64,000 bases of DNA from Pantoea sp. Ep11b (GTDB lineage: Bacteria > Pseudomonadota > Gammaproteobacteria > Enterobacterales > Enterobacteriaceae), in NCBI RefSeq assembly GCF_040783975.1, contig NZ_CP160631.1, forward strand, positions 1,178,001 through 1,242,000, read 5' to 3'. How positions within the stretch are numbered: position 1 is the stretch's first letter; every line of letters starts with the position of its first letter. The notes beneath the pieces are model-generated. The model searched no databases and was not told the origin of the DNA. It saw only the letters and a program-made list of their open reading frames with translations. Shown here piece after piece: positions 49,432 to 59,405 of this stretch. The translations under genes were made by a program, and so were the position numbers.

Positions 49432-51882
49432 CTAGGCCGCCTCACTCGCCCGTGACGCAGGCTGAGGCGCTTTCTCAGGCACCGCCACCGCCAGTGCGTC
49501 CGGCTCAAACTCATCGACGTTAATCGACCGCAGACGGCTCACTTCGGCACGCTGCAGGATCTCAGCCTCTTTCGCATCGATCCAGCCCTGCTCCAGCCCG
49601 CGCTTCGCCAGCGCATCCAGCCGGGTAAAGGAGAGAGGCTGTTTCGTCTGTTTGCACAGCCGATCATGAATCACCTCGGCCGCCATGACATCCTGCAGCG
49701 CCTGTTCCAGCTGACCGGCAGGGTTATGTTCGCTCGGCGTCAGGTACATGCCACGGCCCAGGCGGCTGCGGGTCGCGGAGGGCTGCTGCAGCATTTTCGC
49801 CAGCTGATGATCCAGACGGTCAGACGGTGCAGGGCAGTGGTGTCCGCCCGCGAACAGCGTCATCCGCAGGGCGCCCGCCACCAGCCGGTTCGGGAAGTTA
49901 CGCAGCAGATCGTCCATCGCCTCTTCGGCCTGGTGCAGCGCATCCTGCACACCCCAGTGCACCAGCGGCAGATCGGCTTCATTGCGGCCCTCATCGTCAT
50001 AACGTTTCAGCGTCGCCGAGGCAAGATAGAGCTGGCTCAGCACATCACCCAGACGCGCCGAGATGCGCTCACGCCGCTTCAGGCTGCCGCCCAGCACGGC
50101 CATCGACACATCAGAGAGCAACGCCAGGTTCGCGCTGATGCGGTTCAGGTGCTGATAGTAACGGCGGGTGCTGTCGCGGGTCGGGCTGGCGCTGGTCCGT
50201 CCGGCGGTGATCCCCAGCCACAGGCTGCGCATGGCGCTGCTGCCGACATGGCCGATGTGGCTGAACAGCGCCCGGTCAAACGCGTTAACGTCGTTGCTGG
50301 CGGCCGCCGCCATCTCCTGCAGAACATAGGGATGGCAGCGGATAGCACCCTGACCGAAGATAATCATGCTGCGGGTCAGGATGTTCGCGCCTTCCACCGT
50401 AATAGCGATAGGCGCACCCTGATAGGCGCGAGCCAGGAAGTTGCTGTTGCCGAGCATAATGCCTTTACCCCCGGCAATATCCATGGCGTCGATAATGGCG
50501 CGCTGACCGCGATGGGTGCAGTGATATTTCACAATCGCCGACAGCACCGCCGGTTTTTCGCCCTGCATAATCCCGGCGGTAATCAGCGTGGCCGCGGCGT
50601 CCATTACGTAAGCGTTACCGGCGATGCGCGCCAGAGGCTCCTCGATCCCTTCCATCTTGCCGATAGAGAGACGGAACTGACGACGGATGTGGGCGTAGGC
50701 GCCGGTTGCCAGCGCCACCGTTTTAAGGCTGCCGGTTGAGTTTGAGGGCAGCGTAATGCCGCGACCCACTGACAGACACTCGACCAGCATCCGCCAGCCC
50801 TGACCGGCCATTTCCGGCCCGCCGATAATGTAGTCAATCGGCACAAAGATATCTTTGCCGCGGGTCGGGCCGTTCTGGAAGGGCACGTTCAGCGGGAAGT
50901 GGCGGTGACCAATCTCCACGCCAGGCGTATGCGTCGGGATCAGCGCACAGGTGATGCCCGGGTTTTCGTTGTCGCTGAGCAGATGATCCGGGTCAGACAG
51001 TTTGAAGGCCAGGCCCAGCACGGTCGCAATCGGCGCCAGCGTAATGTAGCGCTTGTACCAGGTCAGGCGCATACCCAGCACCTGTTTGCCCTGCCATTCG
51101 CCCATGCAGACCACGCCGGTGTCGGGGATCGCCCCGGCATCAGAACCCGCTTCCGGGCTGGTCAGTGCAAAGCAGGGGATCTCGTCACCGCGCGCCAGGC
51201 GTGGTAAGTAGTGATTTTTCTGCTCGTCGGTGCCGTAGTGCTGCAGCAGTTCGCCCGGGCCGAGTGAGTTAGGCACGCCGACGGTGATCGCCAGAATGCC
51301 GGAGACGCCCGCCAGTTTTTGCAGCACGCAGGCCTGCGCATAGGCGGAGAACTCGAGGCCGCCATACTCTTTCTTGATGATCATCGCGAAGAAACGATGC
51401 TCTTTCAGATAGGCCCAGAGTTCCGGCGGCATATCGGCCAGCTCATGGGTGATCTGGAAATCGTTGGCCATACGGCACGCTTCTTCAACCGGGCCGTCGA
51501 GAAACGCCTGCTCCTCGGCGGTCAGACGCGGCTGCGGATAATTGTGCAGCTTCTGCCAGTCCGGTTTGCCCTGGAACAGGTCGCCTTCCCACCAGGTGGT
51601 GCCCGCATCGATCGCCTCTTTTTCGGTGCGCGACATCGGCGGCATCACCTTACGGAAACGCTGAAAGATCGGCGCTGAAAACAGGCCGCGACGCAGCGAC
51701 GGCAGGTTAAACGGCAACAGAATGATCGCCAGCGGCAGCAGCAGCCACGGCGTCCAGAGGTGAGCGACAGCCATCGCGGCGGTCCAGAGCAGCAGGATCG
51801 CGCTGCTCAGCCGTAACGACAGGCGGTGATAGAACAGGGCGCCGATTAGCGCCACCGTGGCAAGTATCGAAACAACCATCAT
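49432..51882 (-). CDS. fadE: acyl-CoA dehydrogenase
   Basis: FadE performs the first step of fatty acid beta-oxidation, converting acyl-CoA to enoyl-CoA with FAD. The 816-aa protein has two N-terminal membrane segments (residues 1 to about 55), a central acyl-CoA dehydrogenase core ([29 protein letters not shown]) and the C-terminal DUF1974-type domain, as in E. coli. The start MMVVSIL at 51882 is supported by GGAG upstream. The longer frame from 52017 would include the FadR-like operator. Confidence 0.96.
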   Translation of the reverse strand: MMVVSILATVALIGALFYHRLSLRLSSAILLLWTAAMAVAHLWTPWLLLPLAIILLPFNLPSLRRGLFSAPIFQRFRKVMPPMSRTEKEAIDAGTTWWEGDLFQGKPDWQKLHNYPQPRLTAEEQAFLDGPVEEACRMANDFQITHELADMPPELWAYLKEHRFFAMIIKKEYGGLEFSAYAQACVLQKLAGVSGILAITVGVPNSLGPGELLQHYGTDEQKNHYLPRLARGDEIPCFALTSPEAGSDAGAIPDTGVVCMGEWQGKQVLGMRLTWYKRYITLAPIATVLGLAFKLSDPDHLLSDNENPGITCALIPTHTPGVEIGHRHFPLNVPFQNGPTRGKDIFVPIDYIIGGPEMAGQGWRMLVECLSVGRGITLPSNSTGSLKTVALATGAYAHIRRQFRLSIGKMEGIEEPLARIAGNAYVMDAAATLITAGIMQGEKPAVLSAIVKYHCTHRGQRAIIDAMDIAGGKGIMLGNSNFLARAYQGAPIAITVEGANILTRSMIIFGQGAIRCHPYVLQEMAAAASNDVNAFDRALFSHIGHVGSSAMRSLWLGITAGRTSASPTRDSTRRYYQHLNRISANLALLSDVSMAVLGGSLKRRERISARLGDVLSQLYLASATLKRYDDEGRNEADLPLVHWGVQDALHQAEEAMDDLLRNFPNRLVAGALRMTLFAGGHHCPAPSDRLDHQLAKMLQQPSATRSRLGRGMYLTPSEHNPAGQLEQALQDVMAAEVIHDRLCKQTKQPLSFTRLDALAKRGLEQGWIDAKEAEILQRAEVSRLRSINVDEFEPDALAVAVPEKAPQPASRASEAA

Positions 51883-51902
51883 AGTGAACCGCTCCAAGTA
51901 GT

Positions 51903-51919
51903 AAGAGGTCTGACCTGTT
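51903..51919. promoter_or_regulatory. FadR-like operator upstream of fadE
   Basis: AAGAGGTCTGACCTGTT contains the core GGTCTGACC of the FadR consensus (TGGTCNGACCA). It lies 21 bp upstream of the fadE start, fitting repression of beta-oxidation in the absence of long-chain acyl-CoA. Confidence 0.65.
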
Positions 51920-52125
51920 ATGTAGAGAGGTTTAGAGCAGTTGGCCCGATTTATCAATTTGTTTACATCGCAATTACAACCTGCCTCACAAAATCCCCGC
52001 CCTGTCTGTTTTTTCATCAGTAGCGGCGGTCAGAATCACCGCCACGGCCCGGCATGACGCTTTGCGCTGACGGGCCATTCCGTTAAACTTGCTGCGATTA
52101 ACCTCTCCTACAAAAGGACACCCCT

Positions 52126-52704
52126 ATGTACCAGGACATCATCCGCGCTGAGCTTAATGAAGCTGCTGACACGCTGAACACATTCCTCAGTGACGATGCC
52201 AATATCCATGCGATCCAGCGTGCTGCGGTGCTGCTGGCTGACAGCTTCAAAGCGGGCGGCAAGGTGCTTTCCTGCGGTAACGGCGGCTCCCATTGCGATG
52301 CGATGCATTTCGCCGAAGAGCTGACCGGCCGTTACCGTGAAAACCGTCCTGGTTATCCGGCGATTGCCATCTCCGACGTCAGCCATCTCTCCTGCGTCAG
52401 TAACGACTTTGGCTACGACTACGTCTTTTCACGCTACGTGGAAGCGGTAGGGCGGCCGGGCGATGTGCTGCTGGGTCTTTCCACCTCCGGTAACTCTGCC
52501 AACATCATTAAGGCAATTGAGGCGGCGCGTGCGCAGGGGATGAAAGTGATCACCCTGACCGGTAAAGATGGCGGTAAGATGGCGGGCAGTGCCGATATTG
52601 AAATCCGGGTGCCGCACTTTGGTTATGCCGATCGCATCCAGGAGATCCACATCAAAGTCATCCATATCCTGATGCTGCTGATCGAAAAAGAGATGGTGAA
52701 GTAA
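52126..52704 (+). CDS. gmhA: sedoheptulose-7-phosphate isomerase
   Basis: GmhA (LpcA) makes D-glycero-D-manno-heptose-7-phosphate, the first step of lipopolysaccharide inner-core heptose synthesis. The 192-aa SIS-domain protein contains [21 protein letters not shown] and [11 protein letters not shown], the sugar-phosphate binding loops. It is divergent from fadE. Confidence 0.97.
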   Translation: MYQDIIRAELNEAADTLNTFLSDDANIHAIQRAAVLLADSFKAGGKVLSCGNGGSHCDAMHFAEELTGRYRENRPGYPAIAISDVSHLSCVSNDFGYDYVFSRYVEAVGRPGDVLLGLSTSGNSANIIKAIEAARAQGMKVITLTGKDGGKMAGSADIEIRVPHFGYADRIQEIHIKVIHILMLLIEKEMVK

Positions 52705-52754
52705 TTGCGCCGGCTTCCCGCTCGCGGGGGGCCGCTTAATCTAAGGCGGTGGCT

Positions 52755-53528
52755 ATGTGCGAATTGCTCGGGATGAGCGCCAATGTTCCCACGGATATCT
52801 GTTTCAGCTTTACCGGACTGGTTCAGCGTGGCGGTGGAACCGGACCTCACAAAGATGGCTGGGGCATTACTTTTTACGAAGATAAAGGCTGCCGTACGTT
52901 TAAAGATCCGCTGCCGAGCTTTAACTCGCCGATTGCGCGCCTGGTGCAGGAGTACCCCATCAAATCGCATTCGGTGGTGGCGCATATCCGCCAGGCGAAC
53001 CGCGGCCAGGTGTCGCTGGAAAATACGCACCCGTTTACCCGCGAACTGTGGGGCCGCAACTGGACCTATGCGCACAACGGTCAGCTCAAAGGCTATCGTC
53101 AGCTGGAAACCGGCACCTTCCGGCCGGTTGGCGAAACGGACAGTGAAAAAGCGTTCTGCTGGATCCTGCATCAGCTGGCCACGCGCTACCCGCGTACGCC
53201 GGGCAACTGGCCTGCGGTGTTTCGTTTTATCGGGGAGCTGGCGGGAACGTTGCGGCAGAAGGGCGTGTTTAACATGCTGCTGTCAGATGGCCGTTATCTG
53301 ATGGCCTTCTGTTCGACCAATCTCTTCTGGATCACCCGCCGCGCGCCCTTTGGCCGGGCGCAGCTGCTGGATCAGGATGTGGAGGTTGATTTTCAGCAGC
53401 ACACCACGCCGCATGACGTGGTGACGGTGATCGCAACGCAGCCGCTGACGGCCAATGAAACCTGGCAGCGGATTGCGCCAGGTGAATGGGCCTTATTCTG
53501 CCTTGGAGAGCGCCAGGAAGGAGCGTGA
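52755..53528 (+). CDS. yafJ: class II glutamine amidotransferase-like protein YafJ
   Basis: This 257-aa Ntn-hydrolase-fold protein begins Met-Cys-Glu-Leu-Leu, so removal of Met exposes the catalytic Cys2. [18 protein letters not shown] and WTYAHNGQL are typical of class II glutaminase domains. No synthetase domain is attached, so the ammonia acceptor is unknown. The start at 52755 is required for Cys2. The 3' end overlaps convergent yafK by 36 nt. Confidence 0.93.
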   Translation: MCELLGMSANVPTDICFSFTGLVQRGGGTGPHKDGWGITFYEDKGCRTFKDPLPSFNSPIARLVQEYPIKSHSVVAHIRQANRGQVSLENTHPFTRELWGRNWTYAHNGQLKGYRQLETGTFRPVGETDSEKAFCWILHQLATRYPRTPGNWPAVFRFIGELAGTLRQKGVFNMLLSDGRYLMAFCSTNLFWITRRAPFGRAQLLDQDVEVDFQQHTTPHDVVTVIATQPLTANETWQRIAPGEWALFCLGERQEGA

Positions 53529-54236
53529 AGCGGCTTCGGGACTGGCTAAAACCGGTGCCGGGCTGCTCATCACATATTTGCCGCTGGCGACACTCACCAC
53601 CGGCGGCTGGTGATACTTCGCAAACCAGGCGTATCCCGGCTGCAGCTGCTGCCAGAAACTGGCGTAGGCGGAGTAGCGGTGACGCTGCATGTTGCTGTCG
53701 GTCATGCGGAACGGATAAATGCTGATGCTGACATCCTGCTGGCCGTTACGCAGCGCGGCATTCACATAGGTAAAAATCTCATCCATATAGGCGTTGGTCA
53801 TGGCATAGCAGCCGATTGACTTGCAGTCGCCATGGATCATCAGATAGTTGCCGCTGTAGCCCTGATTGCGGTCATACTGATTCGGGAAGCCGATGTTGAT
53901 CGCGCGATAAAACCGGCTGTCCGGCTTCAGCTGATTCAGCCTCACGTTGTAAAAACCTTCCGGGCTTTTGAAATCGCCTTCGCGGCGTTTCGGGCCGAGG
54001 CCACCCGAAAAGTTACAGATGCGGTAGGTATCCAGCAGGCGGTATTCGTTACCGATTTTGCCGTAAAGTTCGAGTGTGCGTTCTTCCTTGAAGATCTGGA
54101 TATAAACCGGGGTGCCAAGTAACTGTTTCTTTAACTCTTTGCTGACCGGTGCCGCTGTCTGAACGGGTTCGGGAGTCATTGCCATGCTGAGGGCTGGCAG
54201 TAAAATCATCGCAAACAGGAGTGCGATTTTGCCCAT
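53493..54236 (-). CDS. yafK: L,D-transpeptidase-family protein YafK (DpaA type)
   Basis: This 247-aa periplasmic protein has a signal peptide ending about residue 19 (LSMA) and a YkuD catalytic domain with the motif [11 protein letters not shown] containing the active cysteine. The E. coli homologue (YafK/DpaA) releases Lpp from peptidoglycan. The same role is likely here, given high similarity including [12 protein letters not shown]. The start is placed at MGKIALLF (54236). Confidence 0.92.
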   Translation of the reverse strand: MGKIALLFAMILLPALSMAMTPEPVQTAAPVSKELKKQLLGTPVYIQIFKEERTLELYGKIGNEYRLLDTYRICNFSGGLGPKRREGDFKSPEGFYNVRLNQLKPDSRFYRAINIGFPNQYDRNQGYSGNYLMIHGDCKSIGCYAMTNAYMDEIFTYVNAALRNGQQDVSISIYPFRMTDSNMQRHRYSAYASFWQQLQPGYAWFAKYHQPPVVSVASGKYVMSSPAPVLASPEAASRSFLALSKAE

Positions 54237-54451
54237 GCTGTGTGTACCTTGAGGTGAAGAGAACATGACGCAAATTGTGCGTCTCTGCTTGCATTATCGG
54301 AACTGTCCGCTACCGCAGCGCAACATTAAACATTGTCTGTTTTTTTAGCAAGACGGTCTCAGTCAAATTCGCGAATTACTGGCAGTTATTCGGTCAGAAA
54401 TTTGTAAACTTTAATCCTCAACGCGACAGCGATTGCAGTTACGTCCGCCAG

Positions 54452-54467
54452 CTGTATACTTATCCAG
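54452..54467. promoter_or_regulatory. LexA (SOS) box before dinB
   Basis: CTGTATACTTATCCAG fits CTG-N10-CAG and resembles the E. coli dinB operator. It lies 14 bp before the start codon. Confidence 0.88.
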
Positions 54468-54481
54468 TGCCGGAGGGGGGT

Positions 54482-55537
54482 ATGCGTAAAATCATTCATG
54501 TCGATATGGACTGCTTCTATGCCGCGGTGGAGATGCGTGACAATCCCCAGCTGCGCGATATCCCGATCGCCATTGGTGGCAGCCGCGAACGTCGCGGCGT
54601 GATCAGCACCGCCAACTATCCGGCCCGCAAATATGGCGTGCGCAGTGCGATGCCCACCGGCATGGCGCTTAAACTCTGCCCGCATCTGCGTCTGCTGCCG
54701 GGCCGCTTTGACGCCTATAAAGAAGCCTCTGCGCAGATCCGTGAGATCTTTACCCGCTACACCTCACTGATTGAACCGCTCTCGCTGGATGAAGCCTATC
54801 TGGATGTGACCGACAGCCCGCACTGTCACGGCTCGGCGACGCTGATGGCCCAGGCGATCCGCGCCACCATTTTTCGTGAAACCGGACTTACCGCCTCGGC
54901 CGGGATCGCCCCGATTAAGTTTCTGGCGAAGATCGCCTCTGACCTCAACAAGCCGGACGGCCAGTATGTGATCACACCGCCGGAGATGGCCGGTTTTCTG
55001 CTGACCCTGCCGCTGGCGAAAATTCCCGGCGTCGGCAAAGTGTCGGCTAAAAAGCTGGAGGAGATGGGGCTGGCCACCTGCGGCGACGTGCAGAAAGCGG
55101 ACCTGGCGCTGCTGCTGAAGCGTTTTGGTAAGTTTGGCCGGGTGCTGTGGGAGCGCAGTCACGGCATCGATGAGCGAGGCGTGATTGTGGAGCGCGAGCG
55201 TAAATCGCTGGGCGTTGAGCGCACGCTGGCGGAGGATATCAGCGACTGGGAGGCGTGCCTGGAGATTATCGATTTTCTCTATGCCGAGCTGGACCGCCGT
55301 CTGACCCGGATCCGACCCGATAAGCAGGTGGCGCGTCAGGGCGTCAAACTGAAGTTCAGCGACTTTCAGCAGACGACCCAGGAGCATATCTGGCCGGTGC
55401 TGAATAAAGAGGACATGATAGCCATCGCCCGCAAGACCTGGGATGAGCGTCGTGCCGGGCGAGGCGTGCGGCTGGTGGGGTTACATGTGACGATGGTCGA
55501 TCCCCAGCTTGAGCGTCAGCTACTGCTGGGGCTGTAA
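54482..55537 (+). CDS. dinB: DNA polymerase IV
   Basis: This Y-family translesion polymerase has 351 aa. Catalytic residues are Asp8 ([12 protein letters not shown]) and the SLDEAYLDV pair near 103-104. The little-finger domain ends with QLLLGL, which includes the beta-clamp binding tail (ERQLLLGL). GGAGG precedes the ATG. The LexA box shows SOS regulation. The upstream in-frame extension to 54275 crosses the LexA box and was rejected. Confidence 0.97.
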   Translation: MRKIIHVDMDCFYAAVEMRDNPQLRDIPIAIGGSRERRGVISTANYPARKYGVRSAMPTGMALKLCPHLRLLPGRFDAYKEASAQIREIFTRYTSLIEPLSLDEAYLDVTDSPHCHGSATLMAQAIRATIFRETGLTASAGIAPIKFLAKIASDLNKPDGQYVITPPEMAGFLLTLPLAKIPGVGKVSAKKLEEMGLATCGDVQKADLALLLKRFGKFGRVLWERSHGIDERGVIVERERKSLGVERTLAEDISDWEACLEIIDFLYAELDRRLTRIRPDKQVARQGVKLKFSDFQQTTQEHIWPVLNKEDMIAIARKTWDERRAGRGVRLVGLHVTMVDPQLERQLLLGL

Positions 55538-55548
55538 CGGCCCGCCTT

Positions 55549-56616
55549 TTACTTGCTGTTTTTCGCCGCCAGGGTGGCGAACCACGGCGCAACGAAATCC
55601 TGATTATCGCCCCAGCCCGGAATGATTTTGTTCAGCGAGGCGACGTTGACCGCGCCCGGCTGGCTGCTCAGCTGCTGCTGCGAAATCGACGCGGCTTTGA
55701 ACTGGTATGTGGCTGGCGTCTCTTCACCGGCAATCTTCTTCGCCACCAGACGCATATTCACCGCGCCGATGGTTTTCGGATCGACCGCCACCGTCTGCAC
55801 CCACGGGCTGTTTTTCTCGCGCATCAGTTGCAGATCCTGGTTTGACACGTCGATGCTGTAGAGCTTGATCTCGGTGCGGCCATTCTCCTGCAACGCTTTA
55901 TATGCGCCCTGACTGAAGGCATCCCACGCCCCCCAGATGGCGTCGATCTGACCTTTCGGGTATTTTGCCAGAATCGCGCCGATCTTATTCGCCGTGTCAC
56001 CCTGGACGTCGGTTGAGACCGCACCAATCGACTCAAGCTGCCGGATGCCCGGATTCTCTTTCAGCAGCTTTTCATACACGACCTGACGGCGTTCCATCGG
56101 CGGGAAGCCGGCGACCCACAGTTTGACGATCTTCGCCTTGCCGTGGAAATCACTGATGAGCTGGCCCAGCGACAGCTGCGCCAGCGAGGCGTCATCCTGG
56201 GCAGTCACGGTGACGCCCGGAACCGGGCTGTCTACCGGCGTATCGAACACCGATAGCTTAATGCCCGCATCGGCGATCCGCTTCACCAGACCACTGGCGT
56301 AGGGCGCTTTACCGTGTGACAGCACGATGCCGTCATACTTCTGGCTGATCGCCTGATTCACGAAATCCTGAAAGCGCGCGTCATCGCCGTTGCTCAGGAA
56401 GGTACTGACCTTAAAGCCCAGCTGACGGCCCTGCTGGATCGCGCCAGCCACAAACTGGGTGGTGTTGTCATCGGAACCGAGGTTGCGGATCACGGCGATA
56501 CGAATCGGGCCGTCATGGCTGGCGATAGCGGCAGGCACCGGCGTAACGGCGTCCGCGAAGGCGGCGCTGGCGTTCAGCAGGCTCAGGGCCAGCAGCGAGA
56601 GTGTGATTTTTTGCAT
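55549..56616 (-). CDS. periplasmic sugar-binding protein of a ribose-type ABC importer
   Basis: This 355-aa type I periplasmic binding protein (RbsB-like) has a signal peptide ending AAFA-DA near residue 22. The mature start IRIAVIRNLGSDDNTTQFVAG, the central GIVLSHGKAPYASGLVKRI and ITIGAV-like VDPKTIGAVNMRLVAKK segments fit sugar-binding members. It is the last gene of a three-gene operon behind the permease and ATPase. The ligand is not known. MetJ boxes before the operon suggest a methionine-salvage-related thio-sugar such as methylthioribose. Confidence 0.85.
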   Translation of the reverse strand: MQKITLSLLALSLLNASAAFADAVTPVPAAIASHDGPIRIAVIRNLGSDDNTTQFVAGAIQQGRQLGFKVSTFLSNGDDARFQDFVNQAISQKYDGIVLSHGKAPYASGLVKRIADAGIKLSVFDTPVDSPVPGVTVTAQDDASLAQLSLGQLISDFHGKAKIVKLWVAGFPPMERRQVVYEKLLKENPGIRQLESIGAVSTDVQGDTANKIGAILAKYPKGQIDAIWGAWDAFSQGAYKALQENGRTEIKLYSIDVSNQDLQLMREKNSPWVQTVAVDPKTIGAVNMRLVAKKIAGEETPATYQFKAASISQQQLSSQPGAVNVASLNKIIPGWGDNQDFVAPWFATLAAKNSK

Positions 56617-56641
56617 TGTTATTAACTCCGGTAAATGCGCC

Positions 56642-57643
56642 TCAGCGGCGCTGGATATAGGTGATCGCCAGCGCTAAGGCCAGCACCAGTCCTTTAATAA
56701 TGTCCATGGCATAGTAAGGAACGGAGAGCATCACCAGCCCGTTCTGCAGCACGCCGAGGATCACCGCGCCGACCAGCGTGCCGAGCGCATTCGGCTTGCC
56801 GGAACCCGCCAGCGAGAAGCCGATCCACGCCGCCGCGACCGCATCCATCAGGTAGCCGCTTCCGGCGTTGACCTGAGAAGAGCCGATACGCGAGGCGAGC
56901 AGGATGCCGCCCAGACCCGCCAGCAGCGAGGCGATTACATACGCCAGCACCCGATAGCGGGTGGTGCGGATGCCCGACAGATGTGCCGCTTCCGGGTTGC
57001 CGCCCAGCGCATACATCCGGCGGCCATGTTTGGTCAGCGACAGCGCCAGCTGCGCCGCAACGGTCACCACCAGCATGATAATCACGATGGTCGGCACCTG
57101 GCCGAGCAGGCCAAAGGCCGCCGGAATGGTGCCTTCGGCCATATCGCCGCTCGGCAGTACCATGTTCTCGGTGATTGAGCCGCCAAAACTGTAGGTCATC
57201 GCCACACCCTGAATCACAAACAGGGTGGCCAGCGTCGCCAGCATGTCGGGGATACGCAGGATAACAATCAGAAAGGCGTTGAACAGCCCGACCAGCGTGC
57301 AGAGCGCCAGGGTGATCAGGATCGCGCTGGTGGTGCCAAAGCCGTACCAGACAAAGAGGGAGATCACCAGCGCATTCGCCAGCGAGGCGGTTGACCCCAC
57401 CGAGAGATCAAAGCCGCCCACGGTCAGCGAAATCGAGACGCCGATCGCAATCACCGTCACGATGGCAATCGAGCGCAGGATATTGATGATGTTGTTGGGT
57501 TCCAGGAAACTGTCGGAAGCCAGGCCAAAGGCGGCGATCAGGATCACCACCGTCAGCAACATCCCCCATTTATAGAGGAAGTCGAACAGCTGGTGACGCC
57601 ACGGTGTGGCGGTCAGGTTCAGATGGGTCTCTTTACTGCTCAC
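56642..57643 (-). CDS. ribose-type ABC importer permease (GTG start)
   Basis: This 333-aa RbsC-family permease has eight to ten hydrophobic segments with GVSISLTVGGFDLSVGS and GGNPEAAHLSGI characteristic of the family. The chosen start GTG 57643 overlaps the ATPase stop (GTGA) and has GGAGG nearby, indicating translational coupling. Codons upstream in the same frame lie within the ATPase gene. Confidence 0.87.
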   Translation of the reverse strand: MSSKETHLNLTATPWRHQLFDFLYKWGMLLTVVILIAAFGLASDSFLEPNNIINILRSIAIVTVIAIGVSISLTVGGFDLSVGSTASLANALVISLFVWYGFGTTSAILITLALCTLVGLFNAFLIVILRIPDMLATLATLFVIQGVAMTYSFGGSITENMVLPSGDMAEGTIPAAFGLLGQVPTIVIIMLVVTVAAQLALSLTKHGRRMYALGGNPEAAHLSGIRTTRYRVLAYVIASLLAGLGGILLASRIGSSQVNAGSGYLMDAVAAAWIGFSLAGSGKPNALGTLVGAVILGVLQNGLVMLSVPYYAMDIIKGLVLALALAITYIQRR

Positions 57644-59145
57644 GCAGGGGTTCCTCCGGTGGAATAGAGCAAAAGCGTCTCTTCGGTGACGTTCTCTGCG
57701 GCCAGTTCGGCCACAATACGTCCATCCCAGAGCACGCAAATCCGGTCGCACAGGCCGACCAGTTCAGAAAATTCACCTGACGCATAGATAATGCCTTTGC
57801 CTTCCCGCGCCAGGCTGTCGATCAGGGTAAAGAGTTCGGTTTTCGCTTTGATATCGACGCCCTTGGTCGGCTCGTCAAAAATCAGCACGTCTGCGTTGTT
57901 GCGCAGCCATTTGCCAATCGCCACCTTCTGCTGATTACCGCCGGAAAGACGGCGCAGCGTCTGAGCCGGGCCGGTGGTGCGGATCCGGAGCTGGCGGATA
58001 ACCTGCTCCGCCCAGCGCCACGCCTGGCGATGACCAAACAGGCTCCAGCGTGAAAAACTGTCGTCCGCGCTGACGCTGAGGTTCATCGCGACCGACTCAT
58101 CAATGAAGATCCCCTCTTTGCGCCGCTCCTCCGGCACCAGCGCCATGCGGCGGCTGACCGAGTCGTGCGGAGAGCGGGGCTGCCACGGCTGACCATGCAG
58201 TTCGCCCCGGTCGATGCGGCTTTTGCTGGCACCAAACAGCGCCTTGCAGAGTTCGGTTTTACCGGCACCGGCCAGTCCTGCGATGCCGAGGATCTCGCCT
58301 TTGTGCAGCCGCAGCGAGATAGCCTGCAGCCGCTCATCATCGTGCAATCCTTCCACCGCCAGCAGCAGCGGCTGCGCCGCCTGTGGCCGGCGGGGCGGAA
58401 AGATATCGGTGAGCTGATGTCCCAGCATCTTCTCGACGATCTGCTCGCCGCTGAGCGCGGCCATCGGACCGGTTTCCACCAGGCGGCCATCGCGCAGCAC
58501 CGTCAGCTGGTCGCAGATCGCTTTCAGCTCATGGATGCGGTGAGAGATAAAGACCACGCCGATGCCGCTGCGCTGCAGACGACGCACAACGGCAAACAGC
58601 CGTTCGCTCTCGTGCTGATCCAGCGGGGCGGTGGGTTCATCCAGAATCAGGAAGCGGCAGTGGTGGGAGAGCGCCCGTGCCAGCAGAATTTGCTGTTTTT
58701 CCGCCAGGGTGCAGCGCCCGACCAGCCGGTTGACGTCCAGCGTCACGTCGAGCTCTGCCAGCAGCGCCCGCGCCTGACGGCGGACCTCCCCCCAGCGATA
58801 GCAGTGGCCGGGTTCAGCCAGCCGATCCAGCAGGATGTTTTCCGCCACGCTGAGCTGCGGCACCAGCGCCACATCCACTTCCTGCTGAACCAGGTGGATC
58901 CCCCGCTGCCTGGCTTCACGGGGCGAGCGGATAGAGACCGGCTCGCCATCCAGCAGGATCTCACCGCTGTAGTGGCGGTGCGCACCGGAGAGGATCGCCA
59001 TCAGCGTGGATTTCCCGGCGCCATTCGCGCCGGTCAGCGCGTGTACCGAATGGCCTTCGCTGCGGAAATCCACCGACGATAGCGCGGCAAACCCGCCAAA
59101 AGCGATGGAGATGTTACGCATCTCAAGGCAGTTTAACCCTGGCAT
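57640..59145 (-). CDS. ribose-type ABC importer ATPase (two ATPase domains)
   Basis: This 501-aa RbsA-type protein has two fused nucleotide-binding domains. The first has Walker A GANGAGKST near residue 40 and Walker B LILDEPTAPLD. The second, from about residue 250, has Walker A GLAGAGKTE, signature LSGGNQQK and Walker B LIFDEPTKGVD. The start ATG 59145 has AGGAG 9 nt upstream; the frame open to 59256 would run through the MetJ boxes and was rejected. It is the first gene of the operon. Confidence 0.88.
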   Translation of the reverse strand: MPGLNCLEMRNISIAFGGFAALSSVDFRSEGHSVHALTGANGAGKSTLMAILSGAHRHYSGEILLDGEPVSIRSPREARQRGIHLVQQEVDVALVPQLSVAENILLDRLAEPGHCYRWGEVRRQARALLAELDVTLDVNRLVGRCTLAEKQQILLARALSHHCRFLILDEPTAPLDQHESERLFAVVRRLQRSGIGVVFISHRIHELKAICDQLTVLRDGRLVETGPMAALSGEQIVEKMLGHQLTDIFPPRRPQAAQPLLLAVEGLHDDERLQAISLRLHKGEILGIAGLAGAGKTELCKALFGASKSRIDRGELHGQPWQPRSPHDSVSRRMALVPEERRKEGIFIDESVAMNLSVSADDSFSRWSLFGHRQAWRWAEQVIRQLRIRTTGPAQTLRRLSGGNQQKVAIGKWLRNNADVLIFDEPTKGVDIKAKTELFTLIDSLAREGKGIIYASGEFSELVGLCDRICVLWDGRIVAELAAENVTEETLLLYSTGGTPA

Positions 59146-59242
59146 GTCATTACTCTCCTGAAGAATCACTGGCCGCATTTTTTCCTGAACGGAGGATGGG
59201 CGGCAACAGCCGAAAGCGCATAAGCTAGCACGAAATCTTATT

Positions 59243-59274
59243 AGCCATCCAGACATCTGGACATAATGGCGTCT
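59243..59274. promoter_or_regulatory. four tandem MetJ boxes before the ribose-type importer
   Basis: Adjacent 8-bp units AGCCATCC, AGACATCT, GGACATAA and TGGCGTCT match AGACGTCT at 5, 7, 4 and 6 positions. The AGCCATCC-AGACATCT pair resembles the GGCATCC-AGACGTCT half of the metN operator in this window. They lie about 100-130 bp upstream of the ATPase start, with no other gene between. Confidence 0.75.
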
Positions 59275-59366
59275 ATAACCAGCGAAGCGCGGGAACGTGG
59301 CGGAATAGCGGGGAGAAGCGCGAAAAAGGTAGCGAATTATGCTGGTGAAAAGGGGCAGGCATAAAA

Positions 59367-59388
59367 AAACCAGGCCGGAGCCTGGTTT
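59367..59388 (-). terminator. terminator of pepD
   Basis: A 9-bp stem (AAACCAGGC / GCCTGGTTT) with a 4-nt loop is followed by a T run on the minus strand, 17 nt after the pepD stop. Confidence 0.88.
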
Positions 59389-59405
59389 ACTTTTTTGCGG
59401 CAGAA

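Noticed and set aside
59146..59256. N-terminal extension of the ribose-type ATPase
   Set aside because: It would place coding sequence over the MetJ boxes and lacks a family counterpart; ATG 59145 has AGGAG upstream.
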